A stretch of 37,381 bases of DNA from a virus, in the IMG/VR virus record IMGVR_UViG_3300037587_000151, positions 1 through 37,381 of that record; one strand, given 5' to 3'. A model generated the notes under the pieces. That model was not told where the DNA came from, made no database searches, and was given only the letters and a program-made list of their open reading frames with translations. The first letter of the stretch is position 1. Each line of letters begins with the position of its first letter. Made by a program: the position numbers and the translations under genes. Positions 6,864 through 14,905 of this stretch are shown in pieces.

Positions 6864-7661
6864 ATGTTTCCAGCATTGGAAAAGATAACTATCGGGGCAG
6901 ACCCTGAGGTGATGGTGAAGACACTCGAAGGTACTATGACGAGTGCCATCGGTAAGGTGGGTGGGAGCAAGGCTCGTCCCATCCCTGTTCGCAAAGGTGC
7001 TCTGCAAGAGGACAACGTGATGGCAGAGTTTAATATCCACCCTGCCTCCACTACCTCTGAGTTTGTTGAGAACATCAACACGGTGTATGCAGAGCTTGAA
7101 GCTGTCCTCATCCCCCAAGGGCTGGAGCCAAGCATCACGAGTAGCCATGAATTTCAAATGGAGTTCCTGCGCTCTCAAGGCCCCAAGGCGATGGAATTCG
7201 GTTGTGGTACAGAATGGGATGGGTGGACTGAGAACATCCTCCAGAAGCCAAATGGCGGCCTCTCAGGGCTACGTACAGCAGGAGGACACGTTCATGTGGG
7301 ATATGATGACCCTTGGGACGATGGTAATTATGCGTTGGCTCGTATGCTCGATATTGTTCTTGGGGTGCCTTCCGTTCTACTTGATTCTGACACTCGTAGA
7401 CGTTCTCTTTATGGCAGTAGCGGGTCTATGCGCCATAAGCCGTATGGCATGGAGTACCGTCCACTATCTAACTTCTGGCTGAAGAGTGATAGCCTGAAGG
7501 CTTGGGTGTTTGATAGAGCCAAGTGGGGTGCTAAGCATTTGGATGAGTTGGAATACATGCTAGGGCAAGTGCCCAGCTCCCTCGTCCAACAAACAATCAA
7601 CAGTGGTGATGAGGCAGCAGCTCGTCATATCGTGGACACATTGAATTTGAAGGTGGCGTGA
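6864..7661 (+). CDS. Phage COOH-NH2 ligase-type amidoligase (phiEco32-like type 2)
   Basis: The 265-residue product matches the phage COOH-NH2 ligase family, which has a glutamine synthetase-like fold and forms amide or peptide bonds using ATP. Visible landmarks are IGADPEVMV (residues about 10-18), the acidic DNVMAEFNIHPAS, GGHVHVGYDDPW with two histidines for metal or nucleotide contacts, and the arginine-rich SMRHKPYGMEYRPLSNFW near residue 200. The ATG at 6864, preceded by AAGGAGG, is preferred over an upstream in-frame start that overlaps the previous gene. It is followed in the operon by a second amidoligase, a glutamine amidotransferase and an ATP-grasp protein. Confidence 0.82.
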   Translation: MFPALEKITIGADPEVMVKTLEGTMTSAIGKVGGSKARPIPVRKGALQEDNVMAEFNIHPASTTSEFVENINTVYAELEAVLIPQGLEPSITSSHEFQMEFLRSQGPKAMEFGCGTEWDGWTENILQKPNGGLSGLRTAGGHVHVGYDDPWDDGNYALARMLDIVLGVPSVLLDSDTRRRSLYGSSGSMRHKPYGMEYRPLSNFWLKSDSLKAWVFDRAKWGAKHLDELEYMLGQVPSSLVQQTINSGDEAAARHIVDTLNLKVA

Positions 7662-8086
7662 TGAGAGAGTTTAAAGTTGGTGATAATGTGAGGGTGGTGA
7701 GTGCATCCTGTGGTTGGGGCTTTATCAAGGCGGGGGATGTTGGGGTAGTGATTGAGGTTCCGTGTAGCTATGGAGAACTTCAGGTGGATTTCCCCAATCA
7801 GGGCCGTTGGCGTGGGGTAGAAAAGGACTTTGTATTAGAAGCCCCTTACCCCAACCCACCCCATAAACATGCTGAGGTGATTAAAGCGTGGGCTGATGGG
7901 GCTGAGATTGAGGCTCACAACAGCCTCGGGTGGCATCCCTTAACCTCACCATACCCAGAGTGGAGGGGGGCGATTTCTTATCGCATCAAACCCGCCTCAC
8001 CCTCCCCTGCTGAAAAGGAGCGTGACGAGATAAAAGCCGAGATGGAAAAGCTCACTAAGCGTCTGGAAGCGTTGGAGGTGAAGTGA
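7661..8086 (+). CDS. Small protein with N-terminal SH3/KOW-like domain and C-terminal coiled coil
   Basis: The 141-residue product begins with an SH3-like beta barrel (FKVGDNVRVV ... GDVGVVIEV ... VDFPNQGRW). A second module (HKHAEVIKAWADGAEIE ... ISYRIKP) is seen in many phage proteins of unknown function, and a Lys/Glu coiled coil ends the chain. The ATG overlaps the preceding stop (TGATG). The SH3-like start resembles the repeats at the end of the ATP-grasp protein of this operon, suggesting a shared binding partner. Confidence 0.65.
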   Translation: MREFKVGDNVRVVSASCGWGFIKAGDVGVVIEVPCSYGELQVDFPNQGRWRGVEKDFVLEAPYPNPPHKHAEVIKAWADGAEIEAHNSLGWHPLTSPYPEWRGAISYRIKPASPSPAEKERDEIKAEMEKLTKRLEALEVK

Positions 8087-8721
8087 TGGAACGATCCATA
8101 ATGTGTGCAGATGACCTGATGGCGTCATATTGTCACACATATCTGGCTGTAAAGCTGGAGGGATGTGACGCCTTTGATCCGATTTACATCGAGAGTGCTT
8201 CAGACCGCTCCTCTGGCCCAGTTTTGATTGGCGTGAACATGAGAACTGAATCTGGCGTTGAGTTTAAGCCGTTTCATAGTGGAGCGGAAGTGCAATGGGA
8301 TTATCCTGAGCTGGGTATGGTGAATCTTACAGACTTTGCTGTATATCATCGCAGGAATGCTCAACGTCAATGGAAGCGTGGTGTCCGAGAGCATCAAATC
8401 ACCAGTGCTATTGTTGGAAACCACATGAGGCGCAGAAGAGGACGGTCTTCCTTCAGCTTCACCTCTCGCAATCACATCCTAGCCTTGTTCAATCCGACGT
8501 TTGAGCCGCTGGAAGCGTGTATTCAGCACGTATTAGCTGGCCGTGGGTATTCACAGGCTTTTGATCGGGATTGGGCTATCATGGCCTACCCTGAGATTAA
8601 GCACCCCACGGTTGTTTATAAAGAATCGGTTGTCGGTGTTGTGAAAGAGGGAGAGTGCGTTCTTCATGAGAGGGCGTCCCACTTAGAGTCTACACTGGCA
8701 ACAATACTGGGAGGGGCTTGA
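8086..8721 (+). CDS. Hypothetical protein between two amidoligases
   Basis: I do not recognise this 211-residue protein. Its start overlaps the previous stop (GTGATGG; a GTG start 3 nt earlier is possible). A basic stretch RRRRGRSS lies near residue 115. No catalytic motif is obvious. Its fixed place between two amide-ligase genes suggests a role in the same pathway, by inference. Confidence 0.65.
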   Translation: MERSIMCADDLMASYCHTYLAVKLEGCDAFDPIYIESASDRSSGPVLIGVNMRTESGVEFKPFHSGAEVQWDYPELGMVNLTDFAVYHRRNAQRQWKRGVREHQITSAIVGNHMRRRRGRSSFSFTSRNHILALFNPTFEPLEACIQHVLAGRGYSQAFDRDWAIMAYPEIKHPTVVYKESVVGVVKEGECVLHERASHLESTLATILGGA

Positions 8722-8722
8722 G

Positions 8723-10018
8723 ATGCCTACCATTGGTGAAGACTTAGGCCACGGACAGGGAAGTATAACCTGGGATTTACACCCATCTGTGGTTGGATGC
8801 AACGGTGTAGGGATTGAGGTTGAGCTGGAGGGCATAGGCAACCTCAATCCCCCAACACCCAGTGGGTGGAGGCTTGTGCCTGACGGCTCTCTGCGTAATG
8901 GCGGAGTTGAATACGTGTTCGATGGTCCCACAGGCGGGGCTGAGTTTTACAATCGCATGATGCGGTTTGGGGAGAGTGTTGAGGGGTTGTCCTCCCCACC
9001 ACTATGCTCTGAACGTACCAGTGTCCATGTCCACATTGATGTTCGTCATCTAGAATATCCCCAGGTGTGGAACATGATGGTATTGTACACCATTGTTGAG
9101 CCCTACCTGTTCACTCTATGTGGAGATAGCAGGGAGCACAATATCTACTCTCTATCCTACGAAAAAGGACAGGGACAAATCAGTAGCCTAGCTCGTATGA
9201 GGACGCTACAACAACTCCTGAGGTTGGGGGTGGAGCATAGGCCCAAATACTCCGCCATGAACATTAACGCCCTGCTAGACTTTGGATCTCTTGAGTTCCG
9301 AGGGATGGAAGGCACCTATGACGTACCTCGCATCATCAACTGGACCAACCACCTCCTGTCTCTGTATGAATATGCAAAGCAGTATCGAGGTTCTGTCGAG
9401 GATCTGCCTGCCCTGATGAGTAGGCTGCAGCCTCGGGGCTTCCTTCGTGAGATTTTTGGAGACCTCACTTCTGATGTGATTGAAGCGGATGTGCGAGAGC
9501 GTGTCTATCGTGGTGCTTGGGTGGCTGAGGATGTATTGTTTGGTGGACGTTTGGAAGGTATCCGAGAGGAACTCACTGAAAGTGAGGGTGGGTATGATTT
9601 GCTGGAGGCGTTTGGTGTGTCTCAACAAGCAGAGCCCACGAGTATAGCTACGAACTATTCTGGTTCAGGAGCCCGCTTCATGCGTTCCACAGTCGGTCAG
9701 TATGCACAACCAGCTCCAGCGCCCGGAGGTCGTATGTACAGCTATATGACTACCACGGAAAGAGAAGAAATACCTCCAGCCCCACCGCCCCCCCAATCTG
9801 AGGCTAGGGTGAGGTTGAGTGGTGCAGCCCGAGACTACATGAACAGCCATCATCCGAGAATCCGGGTTAATCCAGCCGATTCAAGTATTGGCTACCGTCA
9901 AGCCGTGAGGGTGCTCCAAGCAGCCTTCGGTGATGACACTAATATTAATGTTGGCCCACACGGTATAGGCCGGTTGGGTGAAATCTTTTCAGAGACGTTA
10001 GAAACGTCAGGAGGCTAG
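8723..10018 (+). CDS. Amidoligase-family protein (second COOH-NH2 ligase) with extended C-terminus
   Basis: The 431-residue product carries amidoligase landmarks: GIEVELEGI (about residues 29-37) as the first acidic motif, PDGSLRNGGVEYVF, SVHVHIDVRHL with paired histidines, and SAMNINALLDFGSLEFRGM near residue 185. This is the glutamine synthetase-like COOH-NH2 ligase superfamily. The last 120 residues are a proline-rich linker (PPAPPPPQ) and a small helical domain not needed for the core. It starts 1 nt after the preceding stop. Divergence from the first amidoligase suggests a different substrate; substrates cannot be read from the sequence. Confidence 0.78.
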   Translation: MPTIGEDLGHGQGSITWDLHPSVVGCNGVGIEVELEGIGNLNPPTPSGWRLVPDGSLRNGGVEYVFDGPTGGAEFYNRMMRFGESVEGLSSPPLCSERTSVHVHIDVRHLEYPQVWNMMVLYTIVEPYLFTLCGDSREHNIYSLSYEKGQGQISSLARMRTLQQLLRLGVEHRPKYSAMNINALLDFGSLEFRGMEGTYDVPRIINWTNHLLSLYEYAKQYRGSVEDLPALMSRLQPRGFLREIFGDLTSDVIEADVRERVYRGAWVAEDVLFGGRLEGIREELTESEGGYDLLEAFGVSQQAEPTSIATNYSGSGARFMRSTVGQYAQPAPAPGGRMYSYMTTTEREEIPPAPPPPQSEARVRLSGAARDYMNSHHPRIRVNPADSSIGYRQAVRVLQAAFGDDTNINVGPHGIGRLGEIFSETLETSGG

Positions 10019-10022
10019 TAAT

Positions 10023-11162
10023 CTGTGCGGCTTAGTCGGGATTTTCGGGTCAGGCATCTCCCTCCCAGATGTCAAAGTGTTGAAACAACTAATCTACGTT
10101 GATAGCTTACGTGGTCACCACTCAACAGGCTTGGCTGCTGTTGGGTTTGATGGGAGTATTGAAAGCTTTAAGAAGGCAGTTGATGGCCCTGATTTCCTCC
10201 AGTTGGATAAGACTGAGGCGATATTAGACAACGGTATTATGACTGCTGTCATGTTTGCCCACAACCGATATGCCACTAAGGGTGGTGTAAGTACTAAGAC
10301 GGCACACCCCTTCACTCGTGGTGACATCACATTGTGCCACAATGGCACACTCACCAGTCAGTATTACATGCCTGCCGGAGCAACGTTTGCTGTAGACTCT
10401 GAGTGTATTGCCAATGCCTTCAATGTGGACGGGGCAGAGAAAACAATCCCCACACTCCGTGGAGCCTTTGCTCTCACTTGGTATGATGAGAGTAAGAAGA
10501 CCTTCAACCTCGTCCGTAACGATGAACGAACCCTGTGCTTCGCCAACCACAAGGGCCGTAAGGTGACATATTATGCCTCTGAGCGGAAGATGTTGGAGAT
10601 GGTGTTAGACCGTAACAGCATCACTGATGTCGATTACATCGAACTGGCTCCTGGTAAGTTGGTTACCATCGCTCTTGAAAAGGGCTCCATCTCTCTTCCC
10701 GTGGTGAGAGACATCACTGTCCAGGGCTCTGAGTGGGGCTACGATAATGGTGGATACGGTGGCTACCACCAAGGCGGGAGTGGTCAGCGAAAGAGCACCC
10801 TCAAGGCCTCGAAGAAAGTTGTAACCCTGCCAGCCCCATTAGAGAAGTGGGGGTTTAAGCCGGGAGAGAAAGTTGAGTTTTACTCTGATGGGGTGGTGCC
10901 TTACAGCTCTTCAGCTAAGACTGGAATAATGCACGGCATTGTCACAGAGGGCGAATGCCTTGATATACGGTCTTACCAAGCAGATATTGATGCCCTTGCT
11001 GGGTTCTACACAGGAACAATCTCCTGTGGAACAGACACTGGCGAACTGAAATACCTGGTTCTCACCAATGTCAAACTCTGCGATGTAATTGAGGGTGACG
11101 TAAACAATGCAGGACGGGAAGCTGAGGTTGAGGCTCTCTCTGAAAAAAAGCACCAAGCGTAG
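10023..11162 (+). CDS. Class II glutamine amidotransferase (Ntn hydrolase), probable CTG start
   Basis: The 379-residue protein has a GAT-II glutaminase domain, which releases ammonia from glutamine for a partner ligase. Visible are the N-terminal CGLVGIFG, RGHHSTGLA, HNRYATKGG, AHPF and CHNGTLT, and DSECIANAF. The nucleophile of this family is the cysteine exposed after Met removal. The frame reads CTG-TGC at 10023-10028, with AGGAGG at 10008-10013, and has no ATG, GTG or TTG that would place Cys at position 2. The first conventional start (GTG 10077) would delete the nucleophile. A Gly/Tyr-rich linker (about 235-255) leads to a C-terminal domain of unknown role. Confidence 0.85.
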   Translation: MCGLVGIFGSGISLPDVKVLKQLIYVDSLRGHHSTGLAAVGFDGSIESFKKAVDGPDFLQLDKTEAILDNGIMTAVMFAHNRYATKGGVSTKTAHPFTRGDITLCHNGTLTSQYYMPAGATFAVDSECIANAFNVDGAEKTIPTLRGAFALTWYDESKKTFNLVRNDERTLCFANHKGRKVTYYASERKMLEMVLDRNSITDVDYIELAPGKLVTIALEKGSISLPVVRDITVQGSEWGYDNGGYGGYHQGGSGQRKSTLKASKKVVTLPAPLEKWGFKPGEKVEFYSDGVVPYSSSAKTGIMHGIVTEGECLDIRSYQADIDALAGFYTGTISCGTDTGELKYLVLTNVKLCDVIEGDVNNAGREAEVEALSEKKHQA

Positions 11163-11188
11163 TGTCCCAGGAAGGGCTCCTTGGACCG

Positions 11189-11395
11189 ATGAATGCAATC
11201 ATCTCGAAGCCCCAGTTTGTAAGAGTGGTGGCCTCTGGATGCGTACACTGCGCTTCTTTTATAGAACCATCAGAACACAAAGACATCACATGGATGGATG
11301 ACGAGCACAACATACCTAGGCCGGTGTGTGTGTCTTGCTCTGCCATGTCCGCTGCATCAATCGAACTAATGAAACGTCAATGGGGAACCATCTAA
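11189..11395 (+). CDS. Small zinc-finger-like protein
   Basis: The 68-residue product has two CxxC pairs, CVHC and CVSC, about 30 residues apart, a likely zinc-binding knuckle. I chose the ATG at 11189; an overlapping GTG at 11162 would add nine residues. It sits between the amidotransferase and the ATP-grasp gene, whose ATG overlaps its stop (TAATG). Function unknown; it may be an adaptor in the pathway. Confidence 0.6.
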   Translation: MNAIISKPQFVRVVASGCVHCASFIEPSEHKDITWMDDEHNIPRPVCVSCSAMSAASIELMKRQWGTI

Positions 11396-13251
11396 TGGCC
11401 ACTTTTATCCTGCCTTACCGTGCTGCATCTGCATCTGCCCGTGCTCTTTCTGAAGCCCTGGGCTGTCGTCGTATGAGGGTTGACGGCTTAACCACCTCTG
11501 ATGGGCGGAGCCTCACCATCATCAATTGGGGTAACACCCGTACAGACCTGTCTCGATTCTCTGAGGCTAATGTCTTGAATCGTGAGATTCGACCTGCCAG
11601 TAATAAGCTGGCGTTTTTCCAGAACATTGAGGCGTGGAATATTCTGAACACTGGTGATGGCATCAACTACCCTCCCTTCACCACAAGCAACGCTGTGGCC
11701 CAACAGTGGCTGAACGATGGTAAGAGTGTTGTCTGTCGTCATGTCCTGGCTGGCCACTCTGGTGAAGGCATCGAACTCATCATGCCCCCTAGTGGCGAGG
11801 ATGATGAAGTACCCACTGTACCGTCTGCCCCTCTATACACCATGTACGTCCGTAAGCGTGACGAGTATCGTGTTCATGTGGTGGGAGGTACTGTGACGGA
11901 TGTGCAGCGCAAGGCCCGGAATACAGAGGTTGGGGATGATGATGTCAACTGGCAGATTCGTAACCACGGCAATGGCTTCAACTTTGTCCGTGGTGGTGTC
12001 AATCCTGATGCCTCTGTCCTTGAGCAAGCAAAGCTCACTGTCCAAGCTCTGGGACTCACCTTCGGTGCTGTTGATATTGTGTGGAACAACCGTGATTCCA
12101 AGGCAACTGTTCTGGAAGTGAATACAGCTTGTGGCTTGGAGGGCACCACCCTTGAGCGTTACACTGCTGCCTTCTCAGCAATGGTGTTGGGATCAACTCC
12201 TGCACAGTGGGAACCAACTATGGATGTAGTGGCAGAGGCCACTCCTATTCCTGTAGCCCCTTCTGTGGTCCCTGCTGAGCCATTCTCTGTAGGTACACGT
12301 ATTGTACGGAACGATGGTAATACGTGGTCTACAGGCTCTTCTGTAGCTGTTGTAAGAGAGGTTAGATATAACGAGGGCGGAGACTCACGATTGGATCGCA
12401 TCTACATCGTAGGGGGCTCTTACTCTTCCAGAAGCAATGTCACCTTAGCTGATACCTCGCCTACCCCTGTAGCACCCCCCGTAGAGAACGTTGGTGGGTT
12501 TGTTGTTGGACAACGGGTACGGGTTCGTCCACGCAGCTCTGTCCAAAATCGAGGCGCCGGTCCTGGGTATTTTCCTCATATGGAGGGCAATGAAGAGGGT
12601 ATGGTGCGTGGCCTGGATACTAACAACGGCTGGTTGACGGTTGGAGAGTGGTCTTATCTCCCTGAGTGGTTGGAAGATGCTACCGAAGTGGCTGGTTTTA
12701 CTGCCCCAACACAACCCACACCCCTTACTCGTGTGGAAGTGGGGCAGCGTGTTCGTGTACTGCCCCGTAGTCAGCATGGACCACACCAGGGACATGCTGG
12801 CTGGGTAAACCCCACAGCAGATATGATTGGCCAAGAGTTCACTGTTATAGAGTTGTGCGGTGAAGCTGCACGGCATGAGGGCTGGGGATATGACCCCTCG
12901 TGGCTGGAGCTGGTGGAAGAAGATCATAGCTACACCCCTGTTGCTACTCCTGTAGCTTCCCCTGAACTCTCAGTCCCTCCAATCCCTGTTACCCCTGCGG
13001 TTGCTCCTGCCGCTCGAAGCCTATCCACTTATGAGCGTGTCCAAGCTGAGGTGGATAGGATTGTTGAGGAGGCAGAGGGAGGGTTTAGCAACTATACTGT
13101 CCGTATCCCACGGATTGTAGAAGGGGCTACTCGTCGCCATGGCAGGGCCTTCACACTCTCTGCCACCAACATCACTATGATCAACGAACAAGAGTCTGTA
13201 ACTGTCTCTGTACAAATCAATCGTGCTGAAACACGAGAGGTGACCGTTTAA
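11395..13251 (+). CDS. ATP-grasp ligase with C-terminal SH3-like repeats
   Basis: This 618-residue protein begins with an ATP-grasp domain (about 1-290). The nucleotide-binding segment VVCRHVLAGHSGEGIEL, the core strand YVRKRDEYRVHVVGG, NGFNFVR, and the metal-binding pair FGAVDIVW ... VLEVNTACGLEG are all visible. ATP-grasp enzymes of the RimK type join a carboxylate to an amine through an acyl-phosphate. Pro/Val-rich linkers then separate three beta-barrel repeats beginning VGTRIVR, VGQRVRVRPRS and VGQRVRVLPRS, followed by a C-terminal domain. Fusion to SH3-like repeats is unusual and suggests tethering to a protein or cell wall partner. The ATG at 11395 overlaps the previous stop. Confidence 0.82.
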   Translation: MATFILPYRAASASARALSEALGCRRMRVDGLTTSDGRSLTIINWGNTRTDLSRFSEANVLNREIRPASNKLAFFQNIEAWNILNTGDGINYPPFTTSNAVAQQWLNDGKSVVCRHVLAGHSGEGIELIMPPSGEDDEVPTVPSAPLYTMYVRKRDEYRVHVVGGTVTDVQRKARNTEVGDDDVNWQIRNHGNGFNFVRGGVNPDASVLEQAKLTVQALGLTFGAVDIVWNNRDSKATVLEVNTACGLEGTTLERYTAAFSAMVLGSTPAQWEPTMDVVAEATPIPVAPSVVPAEPFSVGTRIVRNDGNTWSTGSSVAVVREVRYNEGGDSRLDRIYIVGGSYSSRSNVTLADTSPTPVAPPVENVGGFVVGQRVRVRPRSSVQNRGAGPGYFPHMEGNEEGMVRGLDTNNGWLTVGEWSYLPEWLEDATEVAGFTAPTQPTPLTRVEVGQRVRVLPRSQHGPHQGHAGWVNPTADMIGQEFTVIELCGEAARHEGWGYDPSWLELVEEDHSYTPVATPVASPELSVPPIPVTPAVAPAARSLSTYERVQAEVDRIVEEAEGGFSNYTVRIPRIVEGATRRHGRAFTLSATNITMINEQESVTVSVQINRAETREVTV

Positions 13252-13637
13252 TGGATAAGCTTGTCGCAGTGTATGGAACCTTACGTCAAGGTTTTGGTAA
13301 TAACTGCGTACTTGGGGATAGTGAAAAGCTGGGGTTTGATGCCCTGGCTCCTGAGTGGGAGATGTTCTCACTTGGGGGTTTTCCCGGAGTACGTCAAGGT
13401 GACAAGTCTGTATTGGTTGAAGTGTACCGTGTAACTGATGAACGAATCTCTCAGAGTTTGGATTGGCTTGAGGGTTTCCGGGAGCAAGATGCTGACTTCA
13501 ACTTCTATAACAAGGCCACCATCTCCACCAAGTTTGGTGATGCAGAGATGTATATCTTAGAGGGGGCCGAATACGACGGTCATGAGTTGATTGACTGTGG
13601 AGATTGGCATGAGCACATACGTGGTGAAGCCCGGTAA
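13251..13637 (+). CDS. Gamma-glutamylcyclotransferase-like (AIG2/GGCT fold) protein
   Basis: The 128-residue product opens with VAVYGTLRQGFGN, the signature loop of the AIG2-like/GGCT fold. The segment LDWLEGFREQ carries the expected acidic residue. These enzymes release or form gamma-glutamyl linkages by cyclotransfer. ATG overlaps the preceding stop (TTTAATGG). Amidoligases, GAT-II, ATP-grasp and GGCT-like genes have been described together (Iyer and colleagues, 2009) as predicted peptide-modification systems; here it may trim or recycle gamma-linked glutamate. Confidence 0.8.
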   Translation: MDKLVAVYGTLRQGFGNNCVLGDSEKLGFDALAPEWEMFSLGGFPGVRQGDKSVLVEVYRVTDERISQSLDWLEGFREQDADFNFYNKATISTKFGDAEMYILEGAEYDGHELIDCGDWHEHIRGEAR

Positions 13638-13923
13638 GGAGCACATTGTCCGTGTTTACACAGACGAGAAGGGGGGTGGGGCTGACGAGAAGTTTTGTAC
13701 AATTGAGCTGCATATGACCATCCACCACGGCCTGCCCCTTACAGCCCTCAAGGAGATTAGGGATTGGGCTGTGCTTCGGTCTAAGCGGGTTGTGAAAGAC
13801 TACGAATACACTTACCGCACTAAATGTGGTGAGTATTGTGGGTATATATATCAAACTTGGTTCTTTGTAGACAATTATTTGGAGTTCTGCGAAGAGAAGA
13901 AGCCAGTAACATTGGAGGTGTGA
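13609..13923 (+). CDS. Hypothetical small protein
   Basis: This 104-residue protein starts at the ATG at 13609, preceded by GTGGAGA and lying inside the end of the GGCT-like gene. It has four cysteines, three of them in the last third, and a basic middle part. No family is recognised. It is the last gene of the operon before the primase-helicase. Confidence 0.6.
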   Translation: MSTYVVKPGKEHIVRVYTDEKGGGADEKFCTIELHMTIHHGLPLTALKEIRDWAVLRSKRVVKDYEYTYRTKCGEYCGYIYQTWFFVDNYLEFCEEKKPVTLEV

Positions 13924-13930
13924 GAGGAAT

Positions 13931-14905
13931 ATGTCAGGAATCCCGATAGATCCGAGGCTACCGTGTGATGAATGCGGGTCATCGGATGGAATACAGCTAT
14001 TTCAACAAGAGGATGGGAGTGTTGATGCATTTTGTTATGCCTGCCCTGACGGTGGTAGGCCCATCCATCATGACCCTCGTGAGGGTGTGCAGGAGGCCCT
14101 TGTGGAAAAGAAACAATTAAAGAAAGACCCCACACAACAGTTGAAGGAGATAGCCACCTACCCTATCCATGCATTGAAGGATAGGGGCATCCATGAATCT
14201 ACATGTGAATACTTCGGTGTTCGTGTGGCACTGAGCCAAAGCGATCGAACTACTGTGACGCACCACTACTATCCTGACACAAAGGGTGGTGTGGTGTGTG
14301 GCTACGAGGTGAAGAGGGTGGCGGATAAGGCCTTCTCTGCCGTTGGTGACCGGAAGGGAGCTGTTGAACTCTGGGGAACAACCCAAGCTAAGAAGCTTTC
14401 CGCTAAGAAGCTGTTCATTACGGAGGGGAGATGTGATGCAATGGCTCTGTTTCAGGCTATTGTGGAGAATCTACCTAAAAAGTGGAGTCACCTAACCCCG
14501 GCAGTGGTGTCTTTGACACGAGGGGCAGGTGGTGCCTTGAAGGATATCCTCAGTAATCGTGAGTTTGTTGAGAGTTTCAAGGAAGTGGTGTTGGTTTTGG
14601 ATCAAGATGGTCCCGGAATTGATGCCATTCAGAAGATTTTGAAGACATTTCCAACCTTTAAGGTGGCTAAGCTCCCCATGAAGGATGCAAATGACATGCT
14701 CTTAGCTGGCCGAGGTAAGGAACTAGCCGATTTAGTTACATGGAATGCTGTTGTTGAGCGTCAAGGGCAGGTGGTGGATGTCCGAGACTTCATTGAGGAT
14801 GCCCTTGTTCGGCCTGAGATGGGTATTCCTACCCCTTGGCCGAGTGTTACCAAGGCTGTTTACGGGTATCGACCACACACCATTCATATTATTGGGGCAG
14901 CGCCT
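13931..14905 (+). CDS. Primase-helicase (T7 gp4-like), exon 1
   Basis: Exon 1 encodes residues 1-325. A zinc-binding domain has C12-x2-C15 and C35-x2-C38. The TOPRIM primase core has FITEGRCDA (Glu165) and VLDQDGPG (Asp224, Asp226), the metal-binding residues for RNA primer synthesis. The exon ends in the Walker A loop after G-A-A-P; an in-frame TAA at 14906 is the first codon of the intron. Joined to 15728-16435, the protein is 560 residues, close to T7 gp4 at 566. The ATG at 13931 is preceded by GAGAGGAA. It unwinds the fork and primes the lagging strand for the polymerase at 18434. Confidence 0.9.

Noticed and set aside
7063-7482. Plus-strand 139-codon ORF in another frame
   Set aside because: Overlaps entirely with the amidoligase gene, whose motifs are in the other frame.
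11107-11301. Plus-strand 64-codon ORF
   Set aside because: Out-of-frame with both the amidotransferase end and the zinc-knuckle gene; no ribosome binding site.
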